A stretch of 64,000 nucleotides of DNA from the NCBI GenBank assembly GCA_031390755.1, contig JANMTS010000014.1:1-64000 (forward strand), given 5' to 3'. The notes beneath the pieces are model-generated. The model saw only the letters and a program-made list of their open reading frames with translations. It did no database searches and had not been told where the DNA came from. Within the stretch, counting starts at the first letter, position 1. Every line of letters starts with the position of its first letter. Source of the stretch: DATMER01 sp031390755 (lineage in GTDB: Bacteria; Acidobacteriota; Thermoanaerobaculia; Multivoradales; UBA5704). Position numbers and translations under genes: made by a program. Positions 16,757-25,521 of this stretch are shown here, in pieces.

Positions 16757-18996
16757 GCCCATGGCGGATCTGGATCGACACCGGCGGAACGTTCACGGAC
16801 TGCCTGGCCGTCGACCCTGACGGCGCCCTTCACCGCGCCAAGGTGCTGTCCACCAGCGCCCTGCGGGGACGGATCGCGGAGCGCACGGAGACGGGAGTCC
16901 GGATGGAGGCGGCCTGGGCCGTCCCGGCCGGTTTCTTCCGCGGCTTCGAGCTGCGGCTCCTGGGGCCAGGGCAGACCTGCAAGGTGATCGGCTCAGACAG
17001 GGATCTCCTGGAGCTTGACGGCCCGATCGGCCCGATCGGCTCGTGGGGAGATTCCTTCGAGCTGCGTTCCCCGGAAGAGCCGCCCGTCCTGGCCGCCCGC
17101 CTGATCACCGGCACCCCTCTCGACGGCGCGCTTCCCGAGATCGAGATGCGCCTCGCCACCACGCGGGGCACCAACGCCCTGCTGGAGAGGAAGGGCGCGG
17201 CTACCGCGCTCTTCATCACCCGCGGCTTCGCGGATCTGCTGCTCATCGGCACCCAGCAGCGCCCCGACCTCTTCGCCCTGGACATCCGGAAGCCCCGGCC
17301 GCTCTTCCGCGAGGTGGTCGAGGTTCCCGAGCGGCTCGCCGCGGACGGCTCGGTGCTCGTTCCGCTGGAGCCCGGGTTTCTGCGGGTGGAGGCCCGGCGC
17401 CTGCGCGAGGCGGGCTTCGAGTCCGCGGCCGTGGCGCTGCTGCACTCCTACCGCAATCCGCGCCATGAAGAAGAAGTGGGGGAGATCCTGCGCGAGGCGG
17501 GCTTCCGCCACGTGTCGCTCTCGTCCCGGCTGGCGCCGCTGATCAAGATCGTGCCGCGCGCCGAGACCGCGGTGGTGGACGCCTACCTGTCTCCGATCCT
17601 CAAGGGCTATCTCGGAGGAGTCGCCGCGGCGCTGTCGCACGGCTCGCTGCATGTGATGACGAGCGCCGGAGGCCTGGTGCGGGCGGGCTCGTTCCACGCC
17701 AAGGACAGCCTGCTCTCCGGCCCGGCCGGCGGCGTCGTGGGCGCGGCGCTCTCGGGACGCCGCTCCGGCTTCTCGCGGCTCATCGCCTTCGACATGGGCG
17801 GCACGAGCACGGACGTGGCGCGTTATGACGGCGACTTCGAGTACCTGTTCGAGCACCGGGTGGGGGACGCCCATCTCGTGGCCCCGGCCCTGGCGGTGGA
17901 GAGCGTCGCGGCCGGAGGCGGCTCGATCTGCGGCTTCGACGGCTCGCGTCTGCATGTCGGCCCCGAGAGCGCGGGCGCCTGGCCCGGCCCGGCGTGCTAC
18001 GGCGCGGGCGGGCCTCTCACGGTCACGGACGTCAACCTGCTCCTCGGCCGCCTCGATCCGTCGCGCTTCGAGATTCCCCTGGACTCCGCCGCGGCGGGCG
18101 AGGCGCTGGAGGCTCTGCTCTCCAGGATTGGCGGCGACGGTCTCGACGGTCCCGCCGATCCCGGCCGCGAGGCGCTCCTGGAAGGCTTCCTGGAGATCGC
18201 CAACGAGCGCATGGCCGAGGCGGTCCGCAGCATCTCCCTGCGCCGCGGCTACGACCCGGCCGAGTACGCCCTCGTCGCGTTCGGCGGCGCCGGCGCCCAG
18301 CACGCCTGCGCCCTGGCCGAGCTGCTGGAGATCGCCGACGTGGTGGTTCCCCGCGACGCCGGCCTGCTCTCCGCCCTCGGGCTGGGCGCGGCCGTGGTCG
18401 AGCGCTTCGCCCACCGGCAGATCCTGGAGCCGCTGGCCGCAGTCCAGGACCGCCTCGACGGTTGGCTGGAAGAGCTCGGCCGGGAGGCCGCCGCGGCGGT
18501 GGAGGAGGAGGGTGTCCCCGTGGAGCGGATCGCCGTCCGCCGCCGCATCCTCAACCTGCGCTTCGAAGGGCAGGATGAGGCGCTATCCATCGAGGCCGGC
18601 AGGGGCGAAGGAGAGCCCGTCGAACCCGTCGAGCACTCGTTCGCCGAGGCCTACCGCGAGATCTACGGGTATGAGTCCGAAGGCCGTGCCGTCGAGCTGG
18701 AGTCCATCCGGGTCGTGGCCTCGTCCGCTCCCGACGACATGCCCGGGGAGGCTCGAGGGAGCGCCCAGCCGAGGGACGCCCGGCCGTCCGGAACGCGCCG
18801 GACCTGGCTGGCGGGAGGCTGGCGGGAGGTTCCGGTGTTCGACCGCGCGGATCTCCAGGACGGGGACCGCTTTGCGGGGCCGGCGCTGGTGTTCGAGAGC
18901 CACAGCGCCACGCTGGTGGCCGAAGGGTGGTCCGGAAGGGTCGACGGCGCGGGGAATCTGGTGCTTTCCACCGGCCTCGATATAGATTCTCCGTGA
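16753..18996 (+). CDS. hyuA: Hydantoinase A / 5-oxoprolinase alpha-type subunit
   Basis: ATP-dependent subunit of the hydantoinase/oxoprolinase family, 747 residues. The N-terminal ASKHA motif is DTGGTFTDCLA (about 9-19), with TTRGTNALLERKGA, the central FDMGGTSTDVA phosphate motif (about 347-357), and GGAGAQHACALAELL. It probably opens 5-oxoproline, hydantoin or acetone-type substrates with ATP. The start is TTG 16753, overlapping the previous stop by 4 bp. Its partner HyuB is encoded 2.9 kb away on the same strand (21920) after two opposite-strand genes, an unusual separation for subunits that are normally adjacent or fused. Confidence 0.9.
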   Translation: MSPWRIWIDTGGTFTDCLAVDPDGALHRAKVLSTSALRGRIAERTETGVRMEAAWAVPAGFFRGFELRLLGPGQTCKVIGSDRDLLELDGPIGPIGSWGDSFELRSPEEPPVLAARLITGTPLDGALPEIEMRLATTRGTNALLERKGAATALFITRGFADLLLIGTQQRPDLFALDIRKPRPLFREVVEVPERLAADGSVLVPLEPGFLRVEARRLREAGFESAAVALLHSYRNPRHEEEVGEILREAGFRHVSLSSRLAPLIKIVPRAETAVVDAYLSPILKGYLGGVAAALSHGSLHVMTSAGGLVRAGSFHAKDSLLSGPAGGVVGAALSGRRSGFSRLIAFDMGGTSTDVARYDGDFEYLFEHRVGDAHLVAPALAVESVAAGGGSICGFDGSRLHVGPESAGAWPGPACYGAGGPLTVTDVNLLLGRLDPSRFEIPLDSAAAGEALEALLSRIGGDGLDGPADPGREALLEGFLEIANERMAEAVRSISLRRGYDPAEYALVAFGGAGAQHACALAELLEIADVVVPRDAGLLSALGLGAAVVERFAHRQILEPLAAVQDRLDGWLEELGREAAAAVEEEGVPVERIAVRRRILNLRFEGQDEALSIEAGRGEGEPVEPVEHSFAEAYREIYGYESEGRAVELESIRVVASSAPDDMPGEARGSAQPRDARPSGTRRTWLAGGWREVPVFDRADLQDGDRFAGPALVFESHSATLVAEGWSGRVDGAGNLVLSTGLDIDSP

Positions 18997-19505
18997 TGCT
19001 GGACTTCTCGCAACGCGAATCGGAACGCGAACGATTCATCGCCGGCCGGCTGCGCCCCATCCGCATCGTCTGCATGGCGCTGGCCGGCGCCTCGCTGGCC
19101 TACGGGATCCTGGGCTGGTTCCTCATCGAGGGCTTTCAGATGCGCCCCTTCGGCCGGCTTCCGAGGCCCGTCCCCCTCGCCCTGTCGTTCCTGGCCATGG
19201 TGATGATCCTGCTGGGCTCGCGCATCCGGACATCGATCCTGCGCAGCGGCCTGCCGTCGGGGCTGATGCGCAGCACCGGGGTGCCGGTGAACCTGGAGAG
19301 CCTGATCCCCGCGTACATCCGCGCCACGCTGGTCAGCTTCGCGCTCCTGGAGGCCGCGGCGCTGATCGGGCTGATGATCGCCCTGTTCGCGGAGTCGTCC
19401 TTCTACGGCATGGTGTTCAGCGTCGGGAGCTTTCTGTCGATGCTGCTGCGCTGGCCCAAGGCGGAAGAGGTCGACCGGCTGGCCCGGGGCCGGATCTCTC
19501 CCTGA
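18996..19505 (+). CDS. Four-helix membrane protein of unknown function
   Basis: A 169-residue protein with a charged N-terminus (SQRESERERF) and four hydrophobic segments (about 24-48, 58-78, 105-130, 135-155). No family is recognised. Its ATG overlaps the hyuA TGA by one base (TGATG), so translation is coupled to hyuA. It converges with galK 20 bp downstream. Confidence 0.6.
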   Translation: MLDFSQRESERERFIAGRLRPIRIVCMALAGASLAYGILGWFLIEGFQMRPFGRLPRPVPLALSFLAMVMILLGSRIRTSILRSGLPSGLMRSTGVPVNLESLIPAYIRATLVSFALLEAAALIGLMIALFAESSFYGMVFSVGSFLSMLLRWPKAEEVDRLARGRISP

Positions 19506-19525
19506 CCCGCTTTTGAGGGCCGACG

Positions 19526-20701
19526 TCAGGCCGCCGGAACCAGCAGCTTCGCCTTGCCCTTCGTCTCCCGCATCTCCTTGTTGTAGGCCTTGACCACCCG
19601 CTCGCCGACCTTGCGGCCGGTGCCGATCTCCACGACCGCCACGATCGAGCCGCCGAAGCCGCCGCCGGTGAGGCGGGCGCCGTAGACGCTCGGCTCCTTC
19701 AAGGCCAGATCCACCAGCAGGTCCAGCTCCGGTGTGGAGACCTCGAAGTCGTCCCGCAGCGACTGGTGCGAGAGGTTGATCAGCTTGCCCAGGCGCTCCA
19801 GGTCGTTCTCGCGCATCGACGCCACCGCGGCGCGGACGCGGGCGTTCTCGGTGATGACGTGGCGCGTGCGGCGGTCGAGCGGCTCGGGCAGCGACACCAG
19901 CCGCCAGAGATCCTGGATGTCCAGGTTCCGGAGTTGGGGGACGCGCAGCTCCTCCGCGGCCTGCTCGCACTCCTCCCGGCGCCGCCCGTATTCTCCATCA
20001 GAGTGGTTGTGCGCGATTCCTGAGTCGATCACCACCAGCTCTGCGTCCGCCGGCAGCGGCACCCGCTCGAACCGGAGCGACCGCGTGTCGAGGAACAGCG
20101 CCTTGCGCTCGTCCGCGAGGCTGACCGCCATGGGGTCCATCACGCCGACCGGGGCGCCGACGAACTCGTTCTCCAGCGTGTGAGCCGCCTGGGCGATCCA
20201 CAGGTCTTCCAGCTCCAGGCCGAACGCGTCGTTCAGGGCGCGGAAGAGCGCCACCGTCAAAGCGGCGCTGGAGGAGAGCCCGCTGCCGAGGGGGATGTCC
20301 GACTCCACCCGCACGTCGAAGCCGCGCAGCCGGTGCCCGGCGAGCCGCAGGCTCTGCGTCACCCCCTGCAGATAGTCGAGCCAGCCGCGCCCCGGCGCCT
20401 CGTCCTCCAGCCGGTACTCCTCGATCTTCGGATCGGGAACGTTGGCGCTCCAGGCCCGCACCAGCGAGCCGATGCGGGTGCCGACCTCGACCCGGGTGAC
20501 GAGGGGGATCGCCATCGGCAGCACGTAGCCGCCGCAGTAGTCCGTGTGCTCGCCGATCAGGTTTACCCGTCCGCACGCGGAGGCGGTGGCGGAGGGCTCG
20601 CGTCCGAAGAGCGCGGCGAAGCCGGGCGTGAATCCCGGCAGGAATCCCTGCTGCGCTCTGTCGGTATTCCCGGTTCTGGTCCCGGTCGGCATCTTGGGCA
20701 A
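19526..20701 (-). CDS. galK: Galactokinase
   Basis: GHMP kinase that phosphorylates galactose to galactose-1-phosphate (Leloir pathway). The 391-residue protein has the galactokinase signature GRVNLIGEHTDY (44-55), the ATP-binding motif PLGSGLSSSAAL (about 133-144) and the C-terminal GGGFGGSIVAVVE. The TTG start at 20701 is preferred because GGAGG lies seven bases before it; an internal ATG three codons later has poorer spacing. No galT or galE is present in the window. Confidence 0.93.
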   Translation of the reverse strand: MPKMPTGTRTGNTDRAQQGFLPGFTPGFAALFGREPSATASACGRVNLIGEHTDYCGGYVLPMAIPLVTRVEVGTRIGSLVRAWSANVPDPKIEEYRLEDEAPGRGWLDYLQGVTQSLRLAGHRLRGFDVRVESDIPLGSGLSSSAALTVALFRALNDAFGLELEDLWIAQAAHTLENEFVGAPVGVMDPMAVSLADERKALFLDTRSLRFERVPLPADAELVVIDSGIAHNHSDGEYGRRREECEQAAEELRVPQLRNLDIQDLWRLVSLPEPLDRRTRHVITENARVRAAVASMRENDLERLGKLINLSHQSLRDDFEVSTPELDLLVDLALKEPSVYGARLTGGGFGGSIVAVVEIGTGRKVGERVVKAYNKEMRETKGKAKLLVPAA

Positions 20702-20794
20702 AGGCTCACCTCCGCGCGCAGCATATCCCTACGCCATCTCTTCCTGAAGTGCTCCAGGAGTTCCCGGTCAGCTTATAGAGGTACGGGCCGAAGC

Positions 20795-21883
20795 TCAGGC
20801 CCGGCGCGCCAACTGGCCGCAGGCGCCCTGGACATCCCGGCCGCGGCTGCGGCGGACGGTGACGAAGCAGCCGAGGGCGTGGAGCCGGCCGGCGAAGGCC
20901 TGGGTGCGCGCCTCGCTGGGCTCGCGGAACGAGGCCTGGCTGTGCTCGTTCATGGGGATCAGGTTCAGGTTGTGGCAGGACCGGAGATCGCCGAGCCACT
21001 CGGCGAGCCGGTCGGCGTCCTCCAGGGAGTCGTTGACCCCGGCGAGCAGCACGTACTCGAAGATGAAGCGCTCGTGGCGCCGGGGCTGCCAGTCGTCCAG
21101 TGCCTGACGCAGGCGGGCGAGATTCCAGGCGCGGTTGATCGGCATGGTGGCCGAGCGCGCCTCGTCCGTGGTGGCGTTGAGGGAGACCGCGAGGAGCGGC
21201 CGGGGCTCCATCTTCGACAGCTTCTCGATCCCCGAGACCAGGCCCGCCGTGCTCACCGTGATCCGCGAGGGGGAGAGGAGGCTGCCCTCCGGGTGGCAGA
21301 GCACGCGGATCGCGCGGTGCACGTGGTCGAGGTTGTGGAGCGGCTCGCCCATGCCCATGAAGACGAGGTAGAGACACTCGCCCTGGCGCGGTCCAAACTC
21401 GTGCTGGATGGCCAGCACCTGCCCGACGATCTCGCCGGCCGTCAGGTTGCGCACGATGCCCATGGCGCCGGTGGCGCAGAACGTACAGCCCAGCGCGCAC
21501 CCCACCTGGCTCGAGATGCAGAACGTGATCCGCGGCTCGGCCGAGCCGCGCGGCCCCCGCGGCATGTGGACGGCCTCGATGCGGCGGCCGTCCGTCAGCT
21601 GGAGCACCAGCTTCGTGGAGCCGTCCTCGGAGGGGTGGCGCTCGACGATCTCGGGCAGGGAGAGATCGGTGTTCGCCGCCAGCCAGGCGCGGATCTCGCG
21701 CTTCAGGAACAGCTTGTCGGGCAGCCAGGTGCGGACCCGCTGGAGCCGCGCGAACACGTTCTCGGGCCGGCCCGGGCAGCCGGCCGCCGCGAGATCCTCG
21801 GGCAGCAGCGCCCAGGCGGACGGCGGCCCCTGGCGCTCGGGCGCCTTGCGGTCCCAGGGCTGGATGGGGACGACTTCGGACAT
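20795..21883 (-). CDS. rlmN: Dual-specificity 23S rRNA/tRNA methyltransferase RlmN
   Basis: Radical SAM enzyme that methylates C2 of A2503 in 23S rRNA and A37 in some tRNAs. The 362-residue protein has the cluster CALGCTFC (Cys129, 133, 136), FMGMGEPLHN, VSLNATTD and the conserved C-terminal cysteine in GACGQL. The start is set at 21883, not 21901: TATGCT ends exactly 6 nt before it, matching the leaderless promoter pattern of this window, and the shorter product agrees with family length. Divergent from hyuB. Confidence 0.94.
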   Translation of the reverse strand: MSEVVPIQPWDRKAPERQGPPSAWALLPEDLAAAGCPGRPENVFARLQRVRTWLPDKLFLKREIRAWLAANTDLSLPEIVERHPSEDGSTKLVLQLTDGRRIEAVHMPRGPRGSAEPRITFCISSQVGCALGCTFCATGAMGIVRNLTAGEIVGQVLAIQHEFGPRQGECLYLVFMGMGEPLHNLDHVHRAIRVLCHPEGSLLSPSRITVSTAGLVSGIEKLSKMEPRPLLAVSLNATTDEARSATMPINRAWNLARLRQALDDWQPRRHERFIFEYVLLAGVNDSLEDADRLAEWLGDLRSCHNLNLIPMNEHSQASFREPSEARTQAFAGRLHALGCFVTVRRSRGRDVQGACGQLARRA

Positions 21884-21889
21884 CGGCGA

Positions 21890-21895
21890 AGCATA
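21890..21895 (-). promoter_or_regulatory. -10 box (TATGCT) for leaderless rlmN
   Basis: TATGCT on the minus strand ends 6 nt before the rlmN ATG at 21883. Confidence 0.5.
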
Positions 21896-21907
21896 GCGCA
21901 CGGAGGA

Positions 21908-21913
21908 TAGAAT
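21908..21913 (+). promoter_or_regulatory. -10 box (TAGAAT) for leaderless hyuB
   Basis: TAGAAT ends 6 nt before the hyuB ATG. Together with the rlmN box it makes a 36-bp divergent promoter region. Confidence 0.55.
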
Positions 21914-21919
21914 GGGCGG

Positions 21920-23494
21920 ATGCCGCGACGGTCACCTGGGGAAGCCATCGAGCTGGAGCTGTTCACCCACCGGTTCGCCGCCGTGGCGCGGCAGATGGGG
22001 GAGCGGCTGCGGCGCACCGCGGTCTCCACCAACGTGAAAGAGCGGCTCGACTTCTCGTGCGCGCTGCTCGATCCGGCCGGCGAGCTGGTGGTCAACGCGC
22101 CGCACATCCCGGTTCATCTGGGAGCGCTCGGGCTCTGCGTGCGGCGGCTGCGCGAGGTCATGTCCCTGGAGCCCGGGGACGTGGCGGTCACCAACCATCC
22201 CGGCTTCGGCGGGTCTCACCTGCCTGACGTGACGGTCGTCACCCCGGTGTTCGAGGGCCGGGAGCTGCTGGGCTACGTGGCCAGCCGCGCCCACCACGCC
22301 GAGATCGGCGGCATCCGGCCGGGCTCGATGCCGCCGGGGGCCACGCGGCTGGTGGAGGAGGGGGTGGTGATCCCTCCCCGGTATCTGGCGCGCGGTGCCC
22401 GCGGAGGGGAAGCCGACTGGGAGGGGATGCGCCGGCTGCTTGTGGACGCTCCGCACCCGACGCGGGCGATCGGCGAGAACCTGGCGGACCTGCGCGCCGC
22501 GGTCGCCGCCAACCACCGGGGAGCCGAAGCGCTGCGCTCCCTCGCCGCGTCTCACGGCCGGGAGACCGTCGGCCACTCCATGGAGGCGCTCAAGGCGCGG
22601 GCCGAGTCCCGCCTGCGCGAGGCGCTCGCCCGCCTGCCGGTGAAGACCTGCGAGGCCCTGGAGCACCTGGACGACGGCTCGCCCCTGGCCGTGCGGATTC
22701 AGATATCAGGCGACGGAGGCGCGGTCGTGGACTTCGCCGGCTCGGCGGGCGTTCATCCCGGCAACCTGAACGCGCCGCCGGCCGTGGTGCGGAGCGCGGT
22801 CCTGTACGTCCTCCGCCTGCTCATCGCCGAGCCGCTGCCGCTCAACGAGGGGATTCTGCGGCCGGTGGACATCCGCATCCCGCCCGGCATGCTGAACCCG
22901 CCGTTCTCCGACGATCCTGCCGAGGTGGACGATGCCCCCGCGGTCGTCGGCGGCAACGTCGAGACCAGCCAGCGCCTGGTGGACACGCTCCTCAAGGCCC
23001 TGGGCCTGGCCGCATGCAGCCAGGGGACCATGAACAACCTGCTCTTCGGCAACGCCCGCTTTGGCTACTACGAGACCGTCTGCGGCGGCGCGGGCGCCGG
23101 GCCGGGTTTCGACGGCGCGAGCGCGGTCCACACCCACATGACGAACACGCGCATCACCGATCCCGAGGTGGTGGAGCACCGCTACCCCGTGCGGGTGGAG
23201 CGCTTCGGCATCCGGCGGGGATCGGGCGGGGAGGGGAGGCACCGCGGCGGGGACGGCGCGGTGCGCGAGCTGGTCTTCCTGGAGCCGATGTCGCTCTCGC
23301 TCCTGACCCAGCACCGGGTCGAGGCGCCCTACGGTGCGGCGGGCGGAGGCTCCGGACAGCCCGGACGGCAGACGCTCATCCGGACATCCGGCGAGGTCGA
23401 GGAGCTGGCGTCCGTGGCGGGCCGGGAGGTCGAGCCGGGAGACCGGCTGGTGCTGGAGACCCCGGGCGGCGGGGGATGGGGAAAGGCTTTGTAG
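21920..23494 (+). CDS. hyuB: Hydantoinase B / 5-oxoprolinase beta-type subunit
   Basis: Second subunit of the HyuA/HyuB amidohydrolase, 524 residues. Family patterns are ERLDFSCALLD (about 36-46), HIPVHLGAL, DVAVTNHPGFGGSHLPDVTV, RAHHAEIGG, the GGNVETSQR segment and GSGGEGRHRGGDG near the C-terminus. It works with HyuA (16753) on a cyclic amide. It has its own TAGAAT promoter, in keeping with its separation from hyuA. Confidence 0.9.
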   Translation: MPRRSPGEAIELELFTHRFAAVARQMGERLRRTAVSTNVKERLDFSCALLDPAGELVVNAPHIPVHLGALGLCVRRLREVMSLEPGDVAVTNHPGFGGSHLPDVTVVTPVFEGRELLGYVASRAHHAEIGGIRPGSMPPGATRLVEEGVVIPPRYLARGARGGEADWEGMRRLLVDAPHPTRAIGENLADLRAAVAANHRGAEALRSLAASHGRETVGHSMEALKARAESRLREALARLPVKTCEALEHLDDGSPLAVRIQISGDGGAVVDFAGSAGVHPGNLNAPPAVVRSAVLYVLRLLIAEPLPLNEGILRPVDIRIPPGMLNPPFSDDPAEVDDAPAVVGGNVETSQRLVDTLLKALGLAACSQGTMNNLLFGNARFGYYETVCGGAGAGPGFDGASAVHTHMTNTRITDPEVVEHRYPVRVERFGIRRGSGGEGRHRGGDGAVRELVFLEPMSLSLLTQHRVEAPYGAAGGGSGQPGRQTLIRTSGEVEELASVAGREVEPGDRLVLETPGGGGWGKAL

Positions 23495-23579
23495 GGGCAA
23501 CCCTTGTGGTTGCCCTGGGTTGGTGAATGGTCAGGGTGGTCGTGGCACGAGCAAGGGCGGCCACAAGAGCCGCCCCTAC
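23491..23579. repeat. Nested palindromic repeat between hyuB and trmL
   Basis: Outer arms GTAGGGG (23491-23497) and CCCCTAC (23573-23579) enclose two hairpins: GGGCAACC-CTTGT-GGTTGCCC (23495-23515) and GGGCGGC-CACAAGA-GCCGCCC (23555-23575). It overlaps both stop codons and probably serves as a bidirectional terminator; its form resembles dispersed REP-like elements. Confidence 0.7.
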
Positions 23580-24064
23580 AGACGGGACCGCCGCTGGCGG
23601 AGCGCCTCGTAGAGCGCCAGCGCCACCGACACCGAGAGATTGAGCGACCGCAGCTCCGGATCGGCCATGGGGATCTTCAGCAGGCGGTCGCGGTAGGCGT
23701 CCCGGATCTCCCGCGGCAGGCCGACGCTCTCGCGGCCGAACACCAGCACCGATCTCTCGGGGAAGTCCGCGCTCCAGTAGTCCCGCTCCGCCTCGGCGCT
23801 GAAGAAGAACGGCTCCCCGAGCTCGGGAAGCCGCTCCTCGACCGCCTGCCAGCCGGGCCAGACCCGCGGCTGGACCCGCACCCAGTAGTCCAGCCCGGCG
23901 CGGCGGACCTCCTTGTCGCCGAGCGAGAACCCCAGGGGCTCGACGAGATGGAGCTGGGCGCCGGCTCCGAGACAGGTGCGGCCGACGTTGCCGGTGTTGA
24001 AGTGGATCTCCGGCTCGACCAGAACGACGTTCAGGGCGTGCAGGCCGCTCTTCGCTTCCGTCAT
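23576..24064 (-). CDS. trmL: tRNA (cytidine/uridine-34-2'-O)-methyltransferase TrmL
   Basis: SPOUT methyltransferase of 162 residues that 2'-O-methylates the wobble base of tRNA-Leu. Knot motifs are NTGNVGRTCLG (about 22-32), VLVFGRESVGLP (about 107-118) and RSLNLSVSVALALYEA (about 137-152). The start at 24064 is chosen over a longer opening because the ATG overlaps the upstream TGA (ATGA), indicating coupling to the secreted-protein gene, and because the size fits the family. Confidence 0.9.
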   Translation of the reverse strand: MTEAKSGLHALNVVLVEPEIHFNTGNVGRTCLGAGAQLHLVEPLGFSLGDKEVRRAGLDYWVRVQPRVWPGWQAVEERLPELGEPFFFSAEAERDYWSADFPERSVLVFGRESVGLPREIRDAYRDRLLKIPMADPELRSLNLSVSVALALYEALRQRRSRL

Positions 24065-24717
24065 TCCAGGCGGACCTGGGCCTCGCCCACGCCGCAGTCC
24101 ACCGTGACCTCCGCCTTGCCGTCCCCCTTGTTCCAGTCGATCTCCTTGGTGAACAGGCCGGCGCTCTCCCAGCGGTGGCCGTTCGCCGTGAGGGTGGCCT
24201 CGCCGATGCCGGAATCCATCGTCACCGATCTCACGGCGCTCGCCGCCATCTTCACTCCCACCTCGCCTACGCCGAGATCGGCGTCGACGTCGCTCTCCAT
24301 GCCCGCGATCTTCAGCTCGCCGACGCCAAGCTCGGCGCGCAGCGGCAGATCGCGGGGGAGGGTGACCACGAAGTGGGCTTCGAGCCCCCGGGTCCCGGCC
24401 TTGGGCCACCCCTTGAGACCGATGTGAAGCCGGTCGTCGACCGTGCTGGAGATCAGCTCCAGGCCGCGGGCGGTGCTCACGCAGCGGGAGTCGCTCTTCG
24501 AATCGCACTCAAGCGTGAGCTGCACGCGGACCTGCCGGCCGGCTCCGCCGTCGATCCGGACCTCGCCGACGGGAAAATCGAGATGGATGCTGTCCGCGTC
24601 CGCCGCGGAAACCTGGCGGTCGAGAGTGCGGACGACCTCGTCCGCACCGGCGGAGCCGAGCGATGCCGCGCCGATGAAGGCGGTGAGCAGGGCGATGTTT
24701 CTTGAGTTGACTCTCAT
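24061..24717 (-). CDS. Secreted protein with GVGE repeats (DUF4097-like)
   Basis: 218 residues with a signal peptide (1-24, GSAGA). The C-terminal half consists of at least four strand repeats: ELGVGELKI, DLGVGEVGV, DSGIGEATL and DCGVGEAQV, a pattern of right-handed beta-helix or DUF4097-type putative adhesins. Two cysteines (CDSKSDSRC) may form a disulfide. The start at 24717 is supported by GGAGG eight bases upstream. Coupled to trmL by ATGA overlap, although no functional link is obvious. Confidence 0.65.
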   Translation of the reverse strand: MRVNSRNIALLTAFIGAASLGSAGADEVVRTLDRQVSAADADSIHLDFPVGEVRIDGGAGRQVRVQLTLECDSKSDSRCVSTARGLELISSTVDDRLHIGLKGWPKAGTRGLEAHFVVTLPRDLPLRAELGVGELKIAGMESDVDADLGVGEVGVKMAASAVRSVTMDSGIGEATLTANGHRWESAGLFTKEIDWNKGDGKAEVTVDCGVGEAQVRLE

Positions 24718-24925
24718 GGTCGGGCCTCCGGTTCTGGGGTCGGGGTCGACCGCCTCGCGGGCGGTCCTGATCCCCTTACGGGAGGGCCGGTCCAAAAGTT
24801 CCAGCACGCTTGTCCGCCGTTTCGGCAGAACCCTTCCTTCATGCCGTGGACATGCTTCATGGTAATATCGAGACCGTGCAAAGAGGACTACGGGAGGTCG
24901 AGGGCGAATATGCAGCGCGCGGTGC

Positions 24926-24931
24926 TAAAGT
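24926..24931 (+). promoter_or_regulatory. -10 box (TAAAGT) for leaderless TIR gene
   Basis: TAAAGT ends 8 nt before the ATG at 24940. This spacing, shared with other genes here, favours 24940 over the in-frame ATGs at 24910 and 24841. Confidence 0.45.
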
Positions 24932-24939
24932 CTCAAGAC

Positions 24940-25515
24940 ATGCAGGTGTTCCTGTCGTACTCGGCCGCGGATCGCAGATTCGCTGAGAGGCTCGGCAACG
25001 AACTGAGGCGGCGAGGCCTTTCGGTGTGGTCCGATCGACTCTTGGCGCCCGGAAGCTCATGGCGGACGGAGATTGGGAAGGCGATCCGTTCTTCCGATGA
25101 CATCCTGATTCTGGTCAGCCCCCGTGACACCGATGCAACCCAGCAGTTCACCTGGAGAGAGGCGCTTGAGGCGGCCTGGCAGGATCCCCGCAAGCGTCTG
25201 ATCCCGGTGCTCCTCCGAGGGGCTCAGGTACCGCCCTTTGTCTACGGGGACGCAGCGGGTGAAAAAGCACCTCTTGTCGAGATCTCTGACCCTCAAGATT
25301 TGCAAAGTGCCGCCGGTGCGATTGTGCAGGCGCTTGGCCAGGGGGGAATTGATTCCGGGCAAGGCATCCAAGACATCCCGGTGCCGCAGGGGGTCGATTC
25401 GTCGACAAAGGGGAACCAGTCCTACCCGTTGGAGAGTTATTCGCACGCCGTAGAAGAAGACCGGCACGAACGGCTCCAAGAGATTGAACAATTCGCTGAA
25501 CGCCTGCGAAAATAA
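24940..25515 (+). CDS. TIR domain protein
   Basis: 191 residues: a TIR domain (about 1-140) with MQVFLSYSAADRRFAERL at the N-terminus, LSVWSDRLLAPGSSW, ILILVSPRD and TWREALEAAW, where Glu74 or Glu77 is the candidate NADase catalytic glutamate; then a short charged helical tail (HERLQEIEQFAERLRK). Bacterial TIR proteins cleave NAD+ or make cyclic ADP-ribose signals during antiphage defence. The next gene starts 6 bp downstream and encodes a TIR-like Rossmannoid protein, so the two probably form one cassette. No helicase, STAND or CD-NTase sensor is fused. GC is lower than in flanking housekeeping genes. Confidence 0.85.
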   Translation: MQVFLSYSAADRRFAERLGNELRRRGLSVWSDRLLAPGSSWRTEIGKAIRSSDDILILVSPRDTDATQQFTWREALEAAWQDPRKRLIPVLLRGAQVPPFVYGDAAGEKAPLVEISDPQDLQSAAGAIVQALGQGGIDSGQGIQDIPVPQGVDSSTKGNQSYPLESYSHAVEEDRHERLQEIEQFAERLRK

Positions 25516-25521
25516 GCCCAC

